Shown here: positions 17,554 through 26,770 of the stretch, in pieces
Layout of the letters: each line of letters opens with the position of its first letter
Position numbering within the stretch: the stretch's first letter is position 1
NCBI RefSeq assembly: GCF_033095985.1
Contig: NZ_AP026802.1
Location: 930,001 to 994,000, forward strand
Reading direction: 5' to 3'
Length of the DNA: 64,000 bases
Origin: Xylocopilactobacillus apicola
GTDB taxonomy: Bacteria; Bacillota; Bacilli; Lactobacillales; Lactobacillaceae
Made by a program: the position numbers and the translations under genes
The notes under the pieces: model-generated
What the model was told of the DNA's origin: nothing
What the model saw: only the letters and a program-made list of their open reading frames with translations
Database searches by the model: none

Positions 17554-18401
17554 TTGTTAACCCCCGTTTGAAGGATCTTAACTTGTGTTAGATCTAATTT
17601 TGGATCATCTTGAATAATTTCTCCAATCTTGTGTGCTTTAATCACACCACTGATAGGATTTTTAACACTGACAATATTTGAATCGATCTCAGCTTCGATT
17701 TCAGAGCTGTATTCAAAAGCTAAATCGGTTTGTAACAAAATACAATTTTTCATTGTCAAATGTTTGACGTAACAAAGCCCCTGATTACTTTCAACCGTGC
17801 AATTAATTAAAGTTAGATTCTCGGTGTTCCAGCCCAAGTATTCTCCATTGATGGTACAGTTCGTTAAGGTCACATTTTGACAATTCCAAAAAGCATCTTT
17901 TGAAAAGAAAGTACAATTATTAGCTGTGATATTTTTAGCGCCGTCAAAAGCGTAGTTGCCGACTAGTTGGAGATTATCTAGTTTAATGTCTTGGCTGTTC
18001 ATACCGAAATAGTCGCCTTTTGCCTGAACATTTTTCAGATTTATTTCAGAGCAGTTCCAAAGGGTTTCTAAAGCATCGGCAAAATAGACCTCATTTAAAG
18101 TGACGTCTTGACAGCGCCGAAAAAGTTTGGGCGCTTGGATTGTACTGTTGTTGATTGAGATATGGTTTGTGTACCAAATACCAGAGCGCGCCATTGTCTC
18201 AAAAACCGGGTGGTCTACTGAGATATCCGAGCAGTACCAAAGCGGGTACTTCCATTGAAAAATTGAATCTGAAATTTTTAGATGGTGACTTTCTTTTAAC
18301 GGAGATTCGCCGTTACCAAAGGTTATGTGTTGAAGCGTAGCATTATTAGTGGCAAAAAGAGATCTTTCACCGGTGTAAATTTTTTCTTGATAAACTGTCA
18401 T
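17550..18401 (-). CDS. DUF3737-family right-handed beta-helix protein
   Basis: A 283-residue protein of the DUF3737 family. Its whole length is made of short repeated turns such as NCQNVTLTNCTI, NTENLTLINCTV and NVTLNEVYF, the pattern of a right-handed parallel beta-helix as in pectate-lyase-like folds. It has no signal peptide and the catalytic role is not known. It is first of a two-gene unit with the DUF915 hydrolase, overlapping by four bases. The weak GGGAACGA stretch precedes the ATG. Confidence 0.85.
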   Translation of the reverse strand: MTVYQEKIYTGERSLFATNNATLQHITFGNGESPLKESHHLKISDSIFQWKYPLWYCSDISVDHPVFETMARSGIWYTNHISINNSTIQAPKLFRRCQDVTLNEVYFADALETLWNCSEINLKNVQAKGDYFGMNSQDIKLDNLQLVGNYAFDGAKNITANNCTFFSKDAFWNCQNVTLTNCTINGEYLGWNTENLTLINCTVESNQGLCYVKHLTMKNCILLQTDLAFEYSSEIEAEIDSNIVSVKNPISGVIKAHKIGEIIQDDPKLDLTQVKILQTGVNN

Positions 18402-18500
18402 AAATCGTTCCCAACCTTTTTTATATTGAAGATAACACTTAAAGTTGACTTGAAGTCAAATTTTTCTTTTAATTGTAATCGATAAAATTAATCGTTAGCG

Positions 18501-21119
18501 TCATGGTTTTCGACGTTTAAGGTATAAGCAAATCATTAGTCCGCCTGAGGTTACAATGCTAATTGTTAAGCCAGTGATAAAGTAAGGTGGGAGATATGTA
18601 ATTTTGACAGTGTGTTTGCCTGGTTTGACCGGAATTGCGATAAAGTTGCGAAAAGCCTTCTTTATTGGAACTCTCTTTCCATCAACGCTTGCATGCCATC
18701 CTTTGACCGCAGGAATACTAAAAAATAAAACTTGGTTTTGCTCTTTTACTTCAATGTTTCCTTTAAGACTGTTCGAGTGATGTTCGGTCAATTTTAACTG
18801 ATTGTGCTGCAGTTGCGTATTCTGGACTAAGAATTTTTTGCTATCCATGAAATAAAAACTGAGATCATAGAGGTTTAATTCTTTGCGATCTACATTTAAG
18901 ACATAATTCACATTCTGATCTTTTTTATTTTGAAAAATTGATTGAACGACTGTATTTTGAATTGGTTCGTCTTGTTCAATATTTTGTCCGTTAACGCAAT
19001 ATTTAATTTTGTGGTCAGCGAGATCGCCATTAAGTGATACATAGTAAGGATCATTAGTCTTTGGAGTAAGCGAAATAATGATTTTTCCTGGTTTGGCTGG
19101 ATTGATTTTTGTGTAAGTATTCCAAGTTGCCGAGGATTTCTTTTTGAGGTTGACCAGTTTTTCGTGATAGGAATAAAAAGGCAAAAATAGATCTTCAAAA
19201 TCACTTTGTTGGACAAGATTATGATAAATTGTGTTGTAATTCGTGATCGGATTAATGAGGGCAAGGTCCGGTTTTAAAGCTTTGTTTGAAACCAAAAATC
19301 CGTTGGTCAATGCGTAAGGATTTTCGCGAATTACAATGTTTTGATCTTTGGCTTTAATTCCATAGTTTTGGACGTCCATTCTTGTTCCGATTGGTTTATA
19401 AACTTCTGGTTTATTTTTTTTGTTTTCTAGGAAATACTTAATGCCTAACAATGAATCAGTGAACAGATTTCCGTTCGCGTAAATAACATCTCCTTCAGAT
19501 TGCGGTTGACCAAGTTTGGCATATAACGTGCTGGTTTGAGGTTCTAACATACTGTTAAATTGGTCGGTTCCGTTAAAATCTAAGAGCATTGCATCGTTAT
19601 TAGTTCGTTCAAATGATTTGCCAATTCGATAAAAACCTGAATCAGTTTTTTTGATTTTTTGAAGGGAATTATTCGTGGTCTGGATGTATTTTGCAAAATC
19701 CGAATGAGAAATAAAGCCAATCATGCTGATCGAAACATAAGCATTTATTGTCGCTTCCAAAACAATTAAAGCCGGAAAAAATCTATTGAAAATTTGATAT
19801 TTGTTAATAATTCCACCTAAGGCAGCGACACTAATCACAAAGAAAGCTGCTGAAACGATGATAATTGGATAATTTAAATAGTTTAAGTTTTTTCGTTCAA
19901 AAATCGAACAAGAGGTAATAGCCACAAAGAAAATGGCGGGAATAATTAATTGCTTGAGGGTTATTTCTTCGATAAACTCAAAAGTTTGTAAACTTAAAAT
20001 GAGGAGCCAGAAGATGGCGAGATAAGAAAAACGGTAGGGATACCAAACTGGAAATTGAAAACCGTGCCATAACAAATCGAATGGTTCAAATGATAATGAC
20101 AAAATTAAAAAAATAGTAATTAAAAGAGCTGTAAACCTTGTTCGGAGTTCAATTTTTTTAATGCTAAAAAATAAAATAACGAGCGCTAATAAAAAGCTTG
20201 GAATAAAGAGATTGGGTAGACCACTAGAAATTGCATCAAAGTTATAAGCGCCAATATTAAATTTGGTAAGCATTTTGAAAGGATTGTACTCAAACTTCCA
20301 ATTAATTTTTTTAATAGTGTAGGTTCCTTTACTTTGCGTAAGCTGAAAAAACGTTGGGAGGAGAATAAAAGCAGCTATTAGAGCAGAACCAATTGATGCA
20401 ATTAAAAAATTAACTAACTGTTTAACGAGCAAGCGAAATGTGTGATAATTTATAGAGGCGAGGAAGATAAAATAGAGAACCGCAAAGATACAGATCATGT
20501 AGCCCATATAGTAGTTGATGATTAAGATGGCGGCCAAAAAAACGGTATAAAAACGAGTTTGATTTTTTTTAAAAATGAGGTAAATTCCCCAGGCAACAAG
20601 GGGAGTGAGGTATGCGGCATCAAGCCACATAATATTAAACTGATTAGCAACAAAAAAACCGCTAAGCGCATAACTGACGCTAATAGATATTAAAAACTTG
20701 GGTGGGACTTTAGAGGTTTTAAGACCAAAAAAGTAAAAAGCCAGACTGGCCAAACCATACTTCAACAAGGTTATAATGACTACAGCGACATCTAAATGTT
20801 CTTTATTAAAAAAAAGAAAAATTATATTAAGAGGGCTTAATAAATAATAGCTCCAAACACCGATCATATCTCCGCCGATATCTTTGGCAAATGAATAAAA
20901 GAAGCTTGCCGGATGGTGGAGAATTGTATCGCGAAAAAGGCCAAAAAAATCAATGTATTGTTGACCCAGGTCGACTGTCATAATTGTGTTATGTCCAAAA
21001 GGATAGACCCCAATTGCGATAAAATAAATTGTCATCAAGATGATTGGGGTCAAAAACGCAATGGTTGGTTCAAACTGTATTTTTTCTTTGATTTTTATAA
21101 TTTTCATCTTCCTTACCAT
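18501..21119 (-). CDS. YfhO-family membrane protein (GT-C-like, probable lipoteichoic-acid or polymer glycosylation)
   Basis: About 870 residues. The N-terminal half contains a dozen or so membrane segments with the acidic first loop MTVDLGQQYIDFF, in the position where GT-C glycosyltransferases keep their catalytic Asp. A large extracytoplasmic beta-rich domain follows (~520-850, ending VPIKKAFRNFIAIPVKPGKH), then one C-terminal membrane segment. Bacillus YfhO family proteins glycosylate lipoteichoic acid; the role here is inferred. The start is uncertain: ATG 21119 lacks an SD, ATG 21107 has AAGGAAG directly against it, and a longer frame to 21167 would overlap the divergent PBP start. I chose 21119. 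Confidence 0.8.
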   Translation of the reverse strand: MVRKMKIIKIKEKIQFEPTIAFLTPIILMTIYFIAIGVYPFGHNTIMTVDLGQQYIDFFGLFRDTILHHPASFFYSFAKDIGGDMIGVWSYYLLSPLNIIFLFFNKEHLDVAVVIITLLKYGLASLAFYFFGLKTSKVPPKFLISISVSYALSGFFVANQFNIMWLDAAYLTPLVAWGIYLIFKKNQTRFYTVFLAAILIINYYMGYMICIFAVLYFIFLASINYHTFRLLVKQLVNFLIASIGSALIAAFILLPTFFQLTQSKGTYTIKKINWKFEYNPFKMLTKFNIGAYNFDAISSGLPNLFIPSFLLALVILFFSIKKIELRTRFTALLITIFLILSLSFEPFDLLWHGFQFPVWYPYRFSYLAIFWLLILSLQTFEFIEEITLKQLIIPAIFFVAITSCSIFERKNLNYLNYPIIIVSAAFFVISVAALGGIINKYQIFNRFFPALIVLEATINAYVSISMIGFISHSDFAKYIQTTNNSLQKIKKTDSGFYRIGKSFERTNNDAMLLDFNGTDQFNSMLEPQTSTLYAKLGQPQSEGDVIYANGNLFTDSLLGIKYFLENKKNKPEVYKPIGTRMDVQNYGIKAKDQNIVIRENPYALTNGFLVSNKALKPDLALINPITNYNTIYHNLVQQSDFEDLFLPFYSYHEKLVNLKKKSSATWNTYTKINPAKPGKIIISLTPKTNDPYYVSLNGDLADHKIKYCVNGQNIEQDEPIQNTVVQSIFQNKKDQNVNYVLNVDRKELNLYDLSFYFMDSKKFLVQNTQLQHNQLKLTEHHSNSLKGNIEVKEQNQVLFFSIPAVKGWHASVDGKRVPIKKAFRNFIAIPVKPGKHTVKITYLPPYFITGLTISIVTSGGLMICLYLKRRKP

Positions 21120-21149
21120 AACAAATAATAATTTTGAGGCAAATATTTT

Positions 21150-23270
21150 TTGAAAAATAACAAACATTTAAATAATAATCAAGTTCAAGATAAATCCAGA
21201 ATTCCTTTTCGACTTAATCTCCTATTTTTTATTGTATTTATTTTATTTGCTATCTTGGTTTTAAAACTAGGCGATGTTCAGCTCCAACACGGTAAAGAAC
21301 ATCAAAGCGAAATTGATCAAACAAAATTACTTTCGATTACTACTCCTGTTCAACGGGGCTTAATCTATGATTCTCGCGGAAATGTTTTAGCTGGAAATCA
21401 AGCGACTAACGCGATTACCTATACCCGTGGGTTAAGTGTAACCAAAAGTGAAATGTATAAAATCGCTGTAAAACTGGCAGGTTTTATTGACGTTGAGCCA
21501 GAAAATCTTTCGAAGTGGGATCGGGCCGATTATTATCTTGCTAATGATGCTAATAATAAATCAATCAAAGCGCAAATGCCAAAAAATCTGCTGCTTGATA
21601 GTAAAGGTAATTCTTTGTCTTCAGATCAAATAGAAAAAAACTTGATGCAATTTACGATGGATAAAGAAATAACTTTTTCAAAAGAACAAGAAAAGGAAGC
21701 CACTATTTTTAAAAGTATGGAATCGGCTTATCAATTATCGACAGTTTACATTAAATATAGTGGTTTGACTGATCACGAAATTGCTAAAGTTAATGAACAT
21801 CTTTTAGAGTTACCAGGAATCAGCGTTGGACCTTACTGGATTCGAGAAAATACGACTAATCCAACTATTGCGGGGGTTTTAGGTAACGTAACTTCTAATA
21901 AACAGGGTTTGCCAGCTGAGCAGATCAACAGTCTTTTAGCTCAAGGATATGCTAGAAATGATAGCGTTGGGACAAGCTATTTAGAACAAGGGTATGAGGA
22001 TGTTTTAAAAGGATCGAAGAAAGTTTCGCAGATTGAACTTTCGACTAACAATAAAATTCTTTCCCAAAAGACGATTTATCCCGGTCAAATGGGTGGCAGT
22101 TTAAACTTGACCATTAATTCGCAATTTCAAAATGATGTGAGTTATGTTGTTAAAAGTGTTCTGGAGTCTACCGTTGCTGGCGGGTACGCGGGAAAAAATG
22201 ATGGAGCCTATGCAGTAGTAATGAATCCTAAGACGGGAGCGATTTATGCGATGGCAGGAGTTGATCGTGATATTAAGACTGGTGAAGTTACTTATAATCC
22301 TTTGGGAGTGATTAATAAAGCTTACGTTATGGGATCGGCAGTTAAAGGAGCTATGGTAATGGGTGGACTGATGAGTGGTGCTATTACAACTACTGATAAC
22401 TCACTACCAGATTCAGCAGTTCGTCTGCCTGGAACTCGCTCAAAAGGATCGGTGTATCCGGAAGGAACTTTTAGTTCGTTGACTGCGGCTCAAGCTTTAG
22501 AAGTATCATCTAATATTTATATGATGCGACTAGCAATGAAAGAATCTAACGCCGAGTATGTTCCAAATGTTTCAATGACCGCTGATAAAAACTCGTTTGA
22601 TCGATTGAGAATGTATTTTAACGAATTTGGTTTGGGAGTTAAAACTGGCATTGACTTGCCAGGAGAAATTACTGGGCTAGTTGGATCTAGTTTCAATGAG
22701 CAAGGAAGTCTTTTGACGGGATCACTTCTTGATCTTTCATATGGAAATTATGATTCTTATACAACTTTGCAGATGGCCCAGTATATTTCAACAATTGCTA
22801 ATAACGGATACCGGATGAAGCCATATATTGTTCAGTCAATTCAACAGATTGAAAATGATGGTTCAAAAGGTCCAATTGTTTATAACAATGCTCCTAAAGT
22901 TTTAAATCGAGTAAATGCGACTCAAGGAGACTTTGATCTTGTAAAAACGGGACTTCACAACGTAGTTTATGGATCGGGAAATAATCGTGTTGACGGTTGG
23001 CGTACAGGATTAGCAATGGCTAAATTGCCTTTTGAAGTGGCGGCAAAGACGGGGACCTCAGAGTCCGTTAGTGTTGACGGTCAACCAGTTCTAAACGAAA
23101 GTCTAGTAACTTTTGCACCCGTAAAAGATCCGCAAATAGCAATCGCAATTGTTTTTCCGGGACTAAATAACGTATCTTACCAAAATTTACCGACGGTACC
23201 GGTCCCGATCCAGATGGCTAATCAGATTTATGCGCTCTATAGCAAATATTACCCGGATGATGCTAATTAG
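21150..23270 (+). CDS. Class B penicillin-binding protein (PBP2b-like transpeptidase)
   Basis: A 706-residue monofunctional transpeptidase that cross-links septal or peripheral peptidoglycan. One membrane segment (~25-42) anchors it outside the cell. A pedestal/dimerisation domain begins RGLIYDSRGNVLAGNQ. The penicillin-binding domain has SxxK in GSAVKGAMV, SxN in SSNIYMMR and KTGT in AAKTGTSES. The TTG start at 21150 is preceded by GAGG at the right distance. It is divergent from yfhO and followed by a hairpin. Confidence 0.92.
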   Translation: MKNNKHLNNNQVQDKSRIPFRLNLLFFIVFILFAILVLKLGDVQLQHGKEHQSEIDQTKLLSITTPVQRGLIYDSRGNVLAGNQATNAITYTRGLSVTKSEMYKIAVKLAGFIDVEPENLSKWDRADYYLANDANNKSIKAQMPKNLLLDSKGNSLSSDQIEKNLMQFTMDKEITFSKEQEKEATIFKSMESAYQLSTVYIKYSGLTDHEIAKVNEHLLELPGISVGPYWIRENTTNPTIAGVLGNVTSNKQGLPAEQINSLLAQGYARNDSVGTSYLEQGYEDVLKGSKKVSQIELSTNNKILSQKTIYPGQMGGSLNLTINSQFQNDVSYVVKSVLESTVAGGYAGKNDGAYAVVMNPKTGAIYAMAGVDRDIKTGEVTYNPLGVINKAYVMGSAVKGAMVMGGLMSGAITTTDNSLPDSAVRLPGTRSKGSVYPEGTFSSLTAAQALEVSSNIYMMRLAMKESNAEYVPNVSMTADKNSFDRLRMYFNEFGLGVKTGIDLPGEITGLVGSSFNEQGSLLTGSLLDLSYGNYDSYTTLQMAQYISTIANNGYRMKPYIVQSIQQIENDGSKGPIVYNNAPKVLNRVNATQGDFDLVKTGLHNVVYGSGNNRVDGWRTGLAMAKLPFEVAAKTGTSESVSVDGQPVLNESLVTFAPVKDPQIAIAIVFPGLNNVSYQNLPTVPVPIQMANQIYALYSKYYPDDAN

Positions 23271-23277
23271 GATGAAA

Positions 23278-23300
23278 CAAAAAAAGTGCCACATGGCACG
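23278..23300 (-). terminator. Terminator of the small Cys-ended protein gene (possibly shared)
   Basis: GTGCC-ACAT-GGCAC stem; on the minus strand it is followed by seven T. It lies between convergent genes and may also slow plus-strand transcription. Confidence 0.7.
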
Positions 23301-23304
23301 ATTT

Positions 23305-23529
23305 CTAAGAGCAGCATCCATTAGCAAAGACAGTGGCTGAGTTTTTTGAAGAGAAGATTCGATGTTCTTTAATCTCTTTGGAATCGGGTGTTAAAGTCCA
23401 CTCGGGATTGAATTTGGTTTTAAAAGTAACCGTTTGAGAGTTAGATTTAATGACCTTAACTTCAAAAGTAAGATTTAAGTTGTTCACATAGTAATAGGTT
23501 TTGCCAGGTTCAAATTGATAAGGAAACAT
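23305..23529 (-). CDS. Small conserved-looking hypothetical protein ending GCCS
   Basis: A 74-residue soluble protein with predicted beta-strands (KTYYYVNNLNLTFEVKVIKS, then QTVTFKTKF) and a cysteine pair at the very end (FANGCCS). I do not recognise a family. A near-perfect GGAGGTGAT ribosome site stands before ATG 23529, so translation should be strong; a start at 23544 would include that SD and is rejected. The terminal CCS could bind metal or be redox active, but nothing around it supports a specific role. Confidence 0.7.
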   Translation of the reverse strand: MFPYQFEPGKTYYYVNNLNLTFEVKVIKSNSQTVTFKTKFNPEWTLTPDSKEIKEHRIFSSKNSATVFANGCCS

Positions 23530-23635
23530 AAAAATCACCTCCAAAAATATTATAGCGCATTCATAACTTTAGCGAGCAGAGGAAAATAAAAATAATCTTT
23601 TTTGGCAATTTGGCCTCGCATCTGATCTTAATGTA

Positions 23636-23644
23636 TGTTAAAAT
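23636..23644 (+). promoter_or_regulatory. Extended -10 promoter for rpmG
   Basis: TGTTAAAAT (TGn plus TAAAAT), 46 bases before the rpmG ATG. Confidence 0.5.
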
Positions 23645-23690
23645 CTATTAGTTTGTATTTTGAAATGTTATAGAAAGGTGGAAAGTAGCT

Positions 23691-23840
23691 ATGCGCGTAA
23701 ATATCATTCTCGAATGTACAGAATGTCATCATCGTAACTATTTAACTTCAAAAAATAAAAGGAATAACCCTGAACGTTTAGAGAAGAAAAAATATTGTTC
23801 TAACGATCATAAGGTTACATTACATCGCGAAACTAAATAG
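23691..23840 (+). CDS. rpmG: 50S ribosomal protein L33
   Basis: A 49-residue protein beginning [17 protein letters not shown] and ending VTLHRETK, the standard L33 pattern. The CTEC pair and the later KKYCSND segment match the type in which the second zinc pair is incomplete. It binds 23S rRNA near the E site. AAAGGTGG precedes the ATG. Its last codons form the left arm of a terminator hairpin, and two tRNA genes follow directly. Confidence 0.95.
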   Translation: MRVNIILECTECHHRNYLTSKNKRNNPERLEKKKYCSNDHKVTLHRETK

Positions 23841-23864
23841 GCATAACTTTTTAGTTTCGCTTTT
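23827..23864 (+). terminator. Terminator-like hairpin overlapping the 3' end of rpmG
   Basis: GCGAAACTAAA (23827-23837, inside the coding sequence) pairs perfectly with 23850-23860, followed by TTTT. The rpmG stop codon begins in the loop. The tRNA-Ser gene starts only three bases after the T run. Confidence 0.8.
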
Positions 23865-23867
23865 AGT

Positions 23868-23957
23868 GGAGAATTGTCCGAGCGGCTGAAGGAGCATGAT
23901 TGGAAATCATGTATACGGGCTTTACCTGTATCGGGGGTTCGAATCCCCCATTCTCCG
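23868..23957 (+). tRNA. tRNA-Ser (GGA)
   Basis: A complete class II cloverleaf of 90 bases: acceptor GGAGAAT/ATTCTCC, anticodon stem CATGA/TCATG with loop TTGGAAA, a long variable arm and T arm GGGGGTTCGAATCCCCC. CCA is not encoded. Confidence 0.96.
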
Positions 23958-23961
23958 TTAG

Positions 23962-24045
23962 GCCCCAATGGCGGAATTGGCAGACGCGCAGCGTTCAGGT
24001 CGCTGTATGAGCAATCATGTGCAGGTTCGACTCCTGTTTGGGGCA
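23962..24045 (+). tRNA. tRNA-Leu (CAG)
   Basis: A class II cloverleaf of 84 bases: acceptor GCCCCAA/TTGGGGC, anticodon stem CAGCG/CGCTG with loop TTCAGGT, and T arm GCAGGTTCGACTCCTGT. It is four bases after tRNA-Ser, so the two share a transcript. Confidence 0.95.
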
Positions 24046-24056
24046 TATTTATTGTG

Positions 24057-24082
24057 ACAGGCTTAATTAGCCTGTTTTTTTC
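24057..24082 (+). terminator. Terminator after tRNA-Leu
   Basis: ACAGGCT-TAATT-AGCCTGT perfect 7-bp stem followed by seven T. Confidence 0.9.
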
Positions 24083-24099
24083 TAGGGATATTTAAACAA

Positions 24100-24933
24100 A
24101 TGAAACAAATTGCTAAGGAAATTTTGCATCAGGTAATTAAACCAAGGAACCCCGATACTCATAAATATAATTATGGCAGAGTTTTATTTATTGGCGGAAA
24201 TCAGCATTATGGTGGGGCTGCCATTATGAGTGCACAAGCTGCCGTTAATAGTGGAGCAGGCTTAGTAACGGTTGCTTGTGATCCAATTAATTTATCCAGC
24301 CTCCATAGCGTTGTCCCGGAAGCAGTTTTTCAAGATTACAATGATCAAAAATCATTAGAAACGATATTTTTAAAATCAGACGTCATTAGCATTGGTTCAG
24401 GCCTTGGTACCGAAGCAAAATCATTAAGCTTGCTTAAAATGGCATTTGAGTTAGTTGATCACAGTCAAATACTTATCATCGATGGTTCTGCTTTCTCTCT
24501 TTTGGCAGATAATCAGTTGAATTTGCCGCCAGCTTCGTTGATTTTAACGCCGCATCAAGGAGAGTGGCAACGATATAGTGGTTTACAAATTGATGATCAA
24601 TCTTCAGAAAATAATCAAAAAGTTCTCAGTAGTTTAAGCCATGATCCAGCTACATTAGTCTTAAAAAAACATCGTACGGAAATTTATTATGGAAATATGG
24701 TTTGGCAGAATACGAGCGGTAATGCAAGTATGGCGACAGCCGGAATGGGGGACACGTTGGCTGGAATGATCGCAGGTTTTGTTGCTCAATTTTCTAATCA
24801 TGTTGAGGCAGTTCTGGCAGCGGTTTATCTTCATGGATCAATTGGAGATAAATTGGCCCAAAAGCAATACGTTACCACTCCAAGTGAAATTGTTAAACAA
24901 ATTTCAGCGGAAATGAAATCATCTTCTATTTAG
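24100..24933 (+). CDS. nnrD: ADP-dependent NAD(P)H-hydrate dehydratase
   Basis: A 277-residue ribokinase-like enzyme equal to the C-terminal half of YjeF. It repairs hydrated NADH/NADPH with ADP as cofactor. GRVLFIGGNQHYGGAAIMSA near the N-terminus, GSGLGTEAK (~97) and LTPHQGEWQR (~148) are conserved, and TAGMGDTLAGMIAG (~213) contains the catalytic Asp. The epimerase half (NnrE) is not fused and not nearby. AGGGA is ~12 bases before the ATG, slightly long. Confidence 0.9.
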   Translation: MKQIAKEILHQVIKPRNPDTHKYNYGRVLFIGGNQHYGGAAIMSAQAAVNSGAGLVTVACDPINLSSLHSVVPEAVFQDYNDQKSLETIFLKSDVISIGSGLGTEAKSLSLLKMAFELVDHSQILIIDGSAFSLLADNQLNLPPASLILTPHQGEWQRYSGLQIDDQSSENNQKVLSSLSHDPATLVLKKHRTEIYYGNMVWQNTSGNASMATAGMGDTLAGMIAGFVAQFSNHVEAVLAAVYLHGSIGDKLAQKQYVTTPSEIVKQISAEMKSSSI

Positions 24934-24943
24934 TAACTACTTG

Positions 24944-24952
24944 TGATATAAT
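24944..24952 (+). promoter_or_regulatory. Extended -10 promoter for tRNA-Gly
   Basis: TGATATAAT (TGn plus TATAAT) lies 10 bases before the tRNA. Without a strong terminator after the tRNA, argS may be read from it too. Confidence 0.6.
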
Positions 24953-24962
24953 GATTTTCATT

Positions 24963-25033
24963 GCGGGTGTAGTTTAGTGGTAAAACACCAGCTTCCCAAG
25001 CTAGCGTCGCGAGTTCGATTCTCGTCACCCGCT
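24963..25033 (+). tRNA. tRNA-Gly (CCC)
   Basis: A 71-base cloverleaf: acceptor GCGGGTG/CACCCGC, D stem GTTT/AAAC, anticodon loop TTCCCAA, T loop TTCGATT. The anticodon stem CCAGC/GCTAG has one C-A mismatch, so the gene is slightly irregular but otherwise sound. Confidence 0.92.
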
Positions 25034-25053
25034 TTTTTATTTTTGGAGGTTCC

Positions 25054-26757
25054 ATGAGTTTAGAAAATGTCGTCGTACAAGAATTGAAAAGGGCTTTAAG
25101 TATATACATTTCTGATGAGGTCCAAGTTGAAAATCTTCTGGAGCGACCTAAAAATTCCTCTTTTGGTGATTTTTCTTTTCCTACTTTTTCCCTTGCTAAA
25201 GTTAAACATAAATCTCCCAATGAAATAGCCAGTGAGATCGTTGCACTGATAAATCAAAACTTGTTTAAAAAAATTAATATTGTCAATGGATATATTAATT
25301 TTTTTGTGCTCAGAGAAAAAGACTCTGAAAAAATTTTAACTGAAATCAATCAAAAAAAAGCTGATTACGGCTCAAATAATGAGGGTAACGGACAAAATGT
25401 TACGATTGATATGTCTTCACCTAATATTGCTAAACCCATGTCAATGGGGCATTTACGATCAACAGTGATTGGAAATTCTTTAGCAAATATTGAAAAAAAA
25501 TGTGGCTATGAACCGGTAAAAATTAATTTTTTGGGTGATTGGGGAACACAATTTGGTAAGTTGTTAGCGGCTTATAAGATGTGGGGAGTACCTGAAGAGA
25601 TTGAAGATCAACCCATTGAAACGCTTTTAAAGCTTTATGTTCACTTTAACCAGGAAGCAAAAAAAGATGAAAGTCTGAATGACCTTGGTCGCGCTTGGTT
25701 CAAAAAGCTGGAGGATGGGGATAGTGAAGCTTTAAAACTTTGGGAGTGGTTTAGAAAAGTCTCTCTACAGAGATTTGAAGAAATTTACAATGACCTTGAT
25801 ATTCATTTTGATTCTTATGATGGTGAGGCTTTTTATAATGACAAGATGGCTGCTGTTATTGATAGGTTAAAAACCGAGGGTATTCTAGAAGAGAGTCAAG
25901 GGGCCCAGGTTGTTGATCTGTCGGCAGAGGGATTTGATAATCCAGCGTTGATAATTAGAAGTGATGGAGCGAGTCTCTACATTACTCGAGATCTGGCTGC
26001 TGCTATTTATCGTAAAAATAAATATAAGTCAGTTAAATCTCTTTATGTCGTTGGTAGCGAGCAAAAGCAGCATTTTGCTGAATTAAAGGCTGTCTTAAAG
26101 AAAATGGGTTATTCTTGGGCAGAGCAAGTAATTCATGTTCCTTTTGGATTAATTACTTTTAATGGCAAGAAATTGTCTACCAGAGAAGGAAGAATTGTTC
26201 TTTTAAATGATGTTTTGAACAAGTCTTTTGAATTAGCTCTAAAACAAATTGAAGAGAAAAATCCGACTCTTGAAAATAAGGAGCTTGTTGCAAGGCAAGT
26301 TGGCTACGGAGCTGTAGTTTTTCATGATTTAAAAAATGATCGTTTAGAGAATTTTGATTTTAAATTAGATGAAGTGGTCCAATTTGAAGGTGATACCGGA
26401 CCTTATGTTCAGTATACCAATGCGCGAGCACAAAGTATTTTGCGCAAGGCAAGCAAATTAGTTCAGCCGACAGAGAAATATGTCAATATTTTTGAAGATG
26501 ACTCTGCTTTTGATGTAATTAAATTGTTAGATCAATATCCAACGGTTATTAGACAGGCTGAGAAGAAATATGAGCCATCAGCGATTGCAAAATATTCAAT
26601 TCAGTTGGCTAAGTCTTTTAATCACTATTATAAAAATGTTAGAATCTTAGTTGAAGGGGATGAGTTGTTTTCACGCCTTCAAATGGTTCGAGCAGTTAGC
26701 TATGTATTACAAGATTCTTTGAGTTTATTAGGTGTTAAGGCTCCATCTGAAATGTAA
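25054..26757 (+). CDS. argS: Arginyl-tRNA synthetase
   Basis: A 567-residue class I synthetase that charges tRNA-Arg. The N-terminal tRNA-binding domain is followed by the HIGH-type motif in SPNIAKPMSMGHLRST (~128-143). The KMSKS position reads GKKLSTREG (~377), as is usual for this group. The C-terminal DALR anticodon domain is seen in YTNARAQSILRKA onward. GGAGG is well placed before the ATG, 20 bases after the tRNA-Gly. argR follows 13 bases after the stop, so the pair is probably one operon. Confidence 0.96.
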   Translation: MSLENVVVQELKRALSIYISDEVQVENLLERPKNSSFGDFSFPTFSLAKVKHKSPNEIASEIVALINQNLFKKINIVNGYINFFVLREKDSEKILTEINQKKADYGSNNEGNGQNVTIDMSSPNIAKPMSMGHLRSTVIGNSLANIEKKCGYEPVKINFLGDWGTQFGKLLAAYKMWGVPEEIEDQPIETLLKLYVHFNQEAKKDESLNDLGRAWFKKLEDGDSEALKLWEWFRKVSLQRFEEIYNDLDIHFDSYDGEAFYNDKMAAVIDRLKTEGILEESQGAQVVDLSAEGFDNPALIIRSDGASLYITRDLAAAIYRKNKYKSVKSLYVVGSEQKQHFAELKAVLKKMGYSWAEQVIHVPFGLITFNGKKLSTREGRIVLLNDVLNKSFELALKQIEEKNPTLENKELVARQVGYGAVVFHDLKNDRLENFDFKLDEVVQFEGDTGPYVQYTNARAQSILRKASKLVQPTEKYVNIFEDDSAFDVIKLLDQYPTVIRQAEKKYEPSAIAKYSIQLAKSFNHYYKNVRILVEGDELFSRLQMVRAVSYVLQDSLSLLGVKAPSEM

Positions 26758-26770
26758 AGGAATAATTTAA

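Noticed and set aside
26160-26190. Missing KMSKS motif in ArgS as a sign of inactivation
   Set aside because: Many arginyl-tRNA synthetases naturally have a degenerate motif here.
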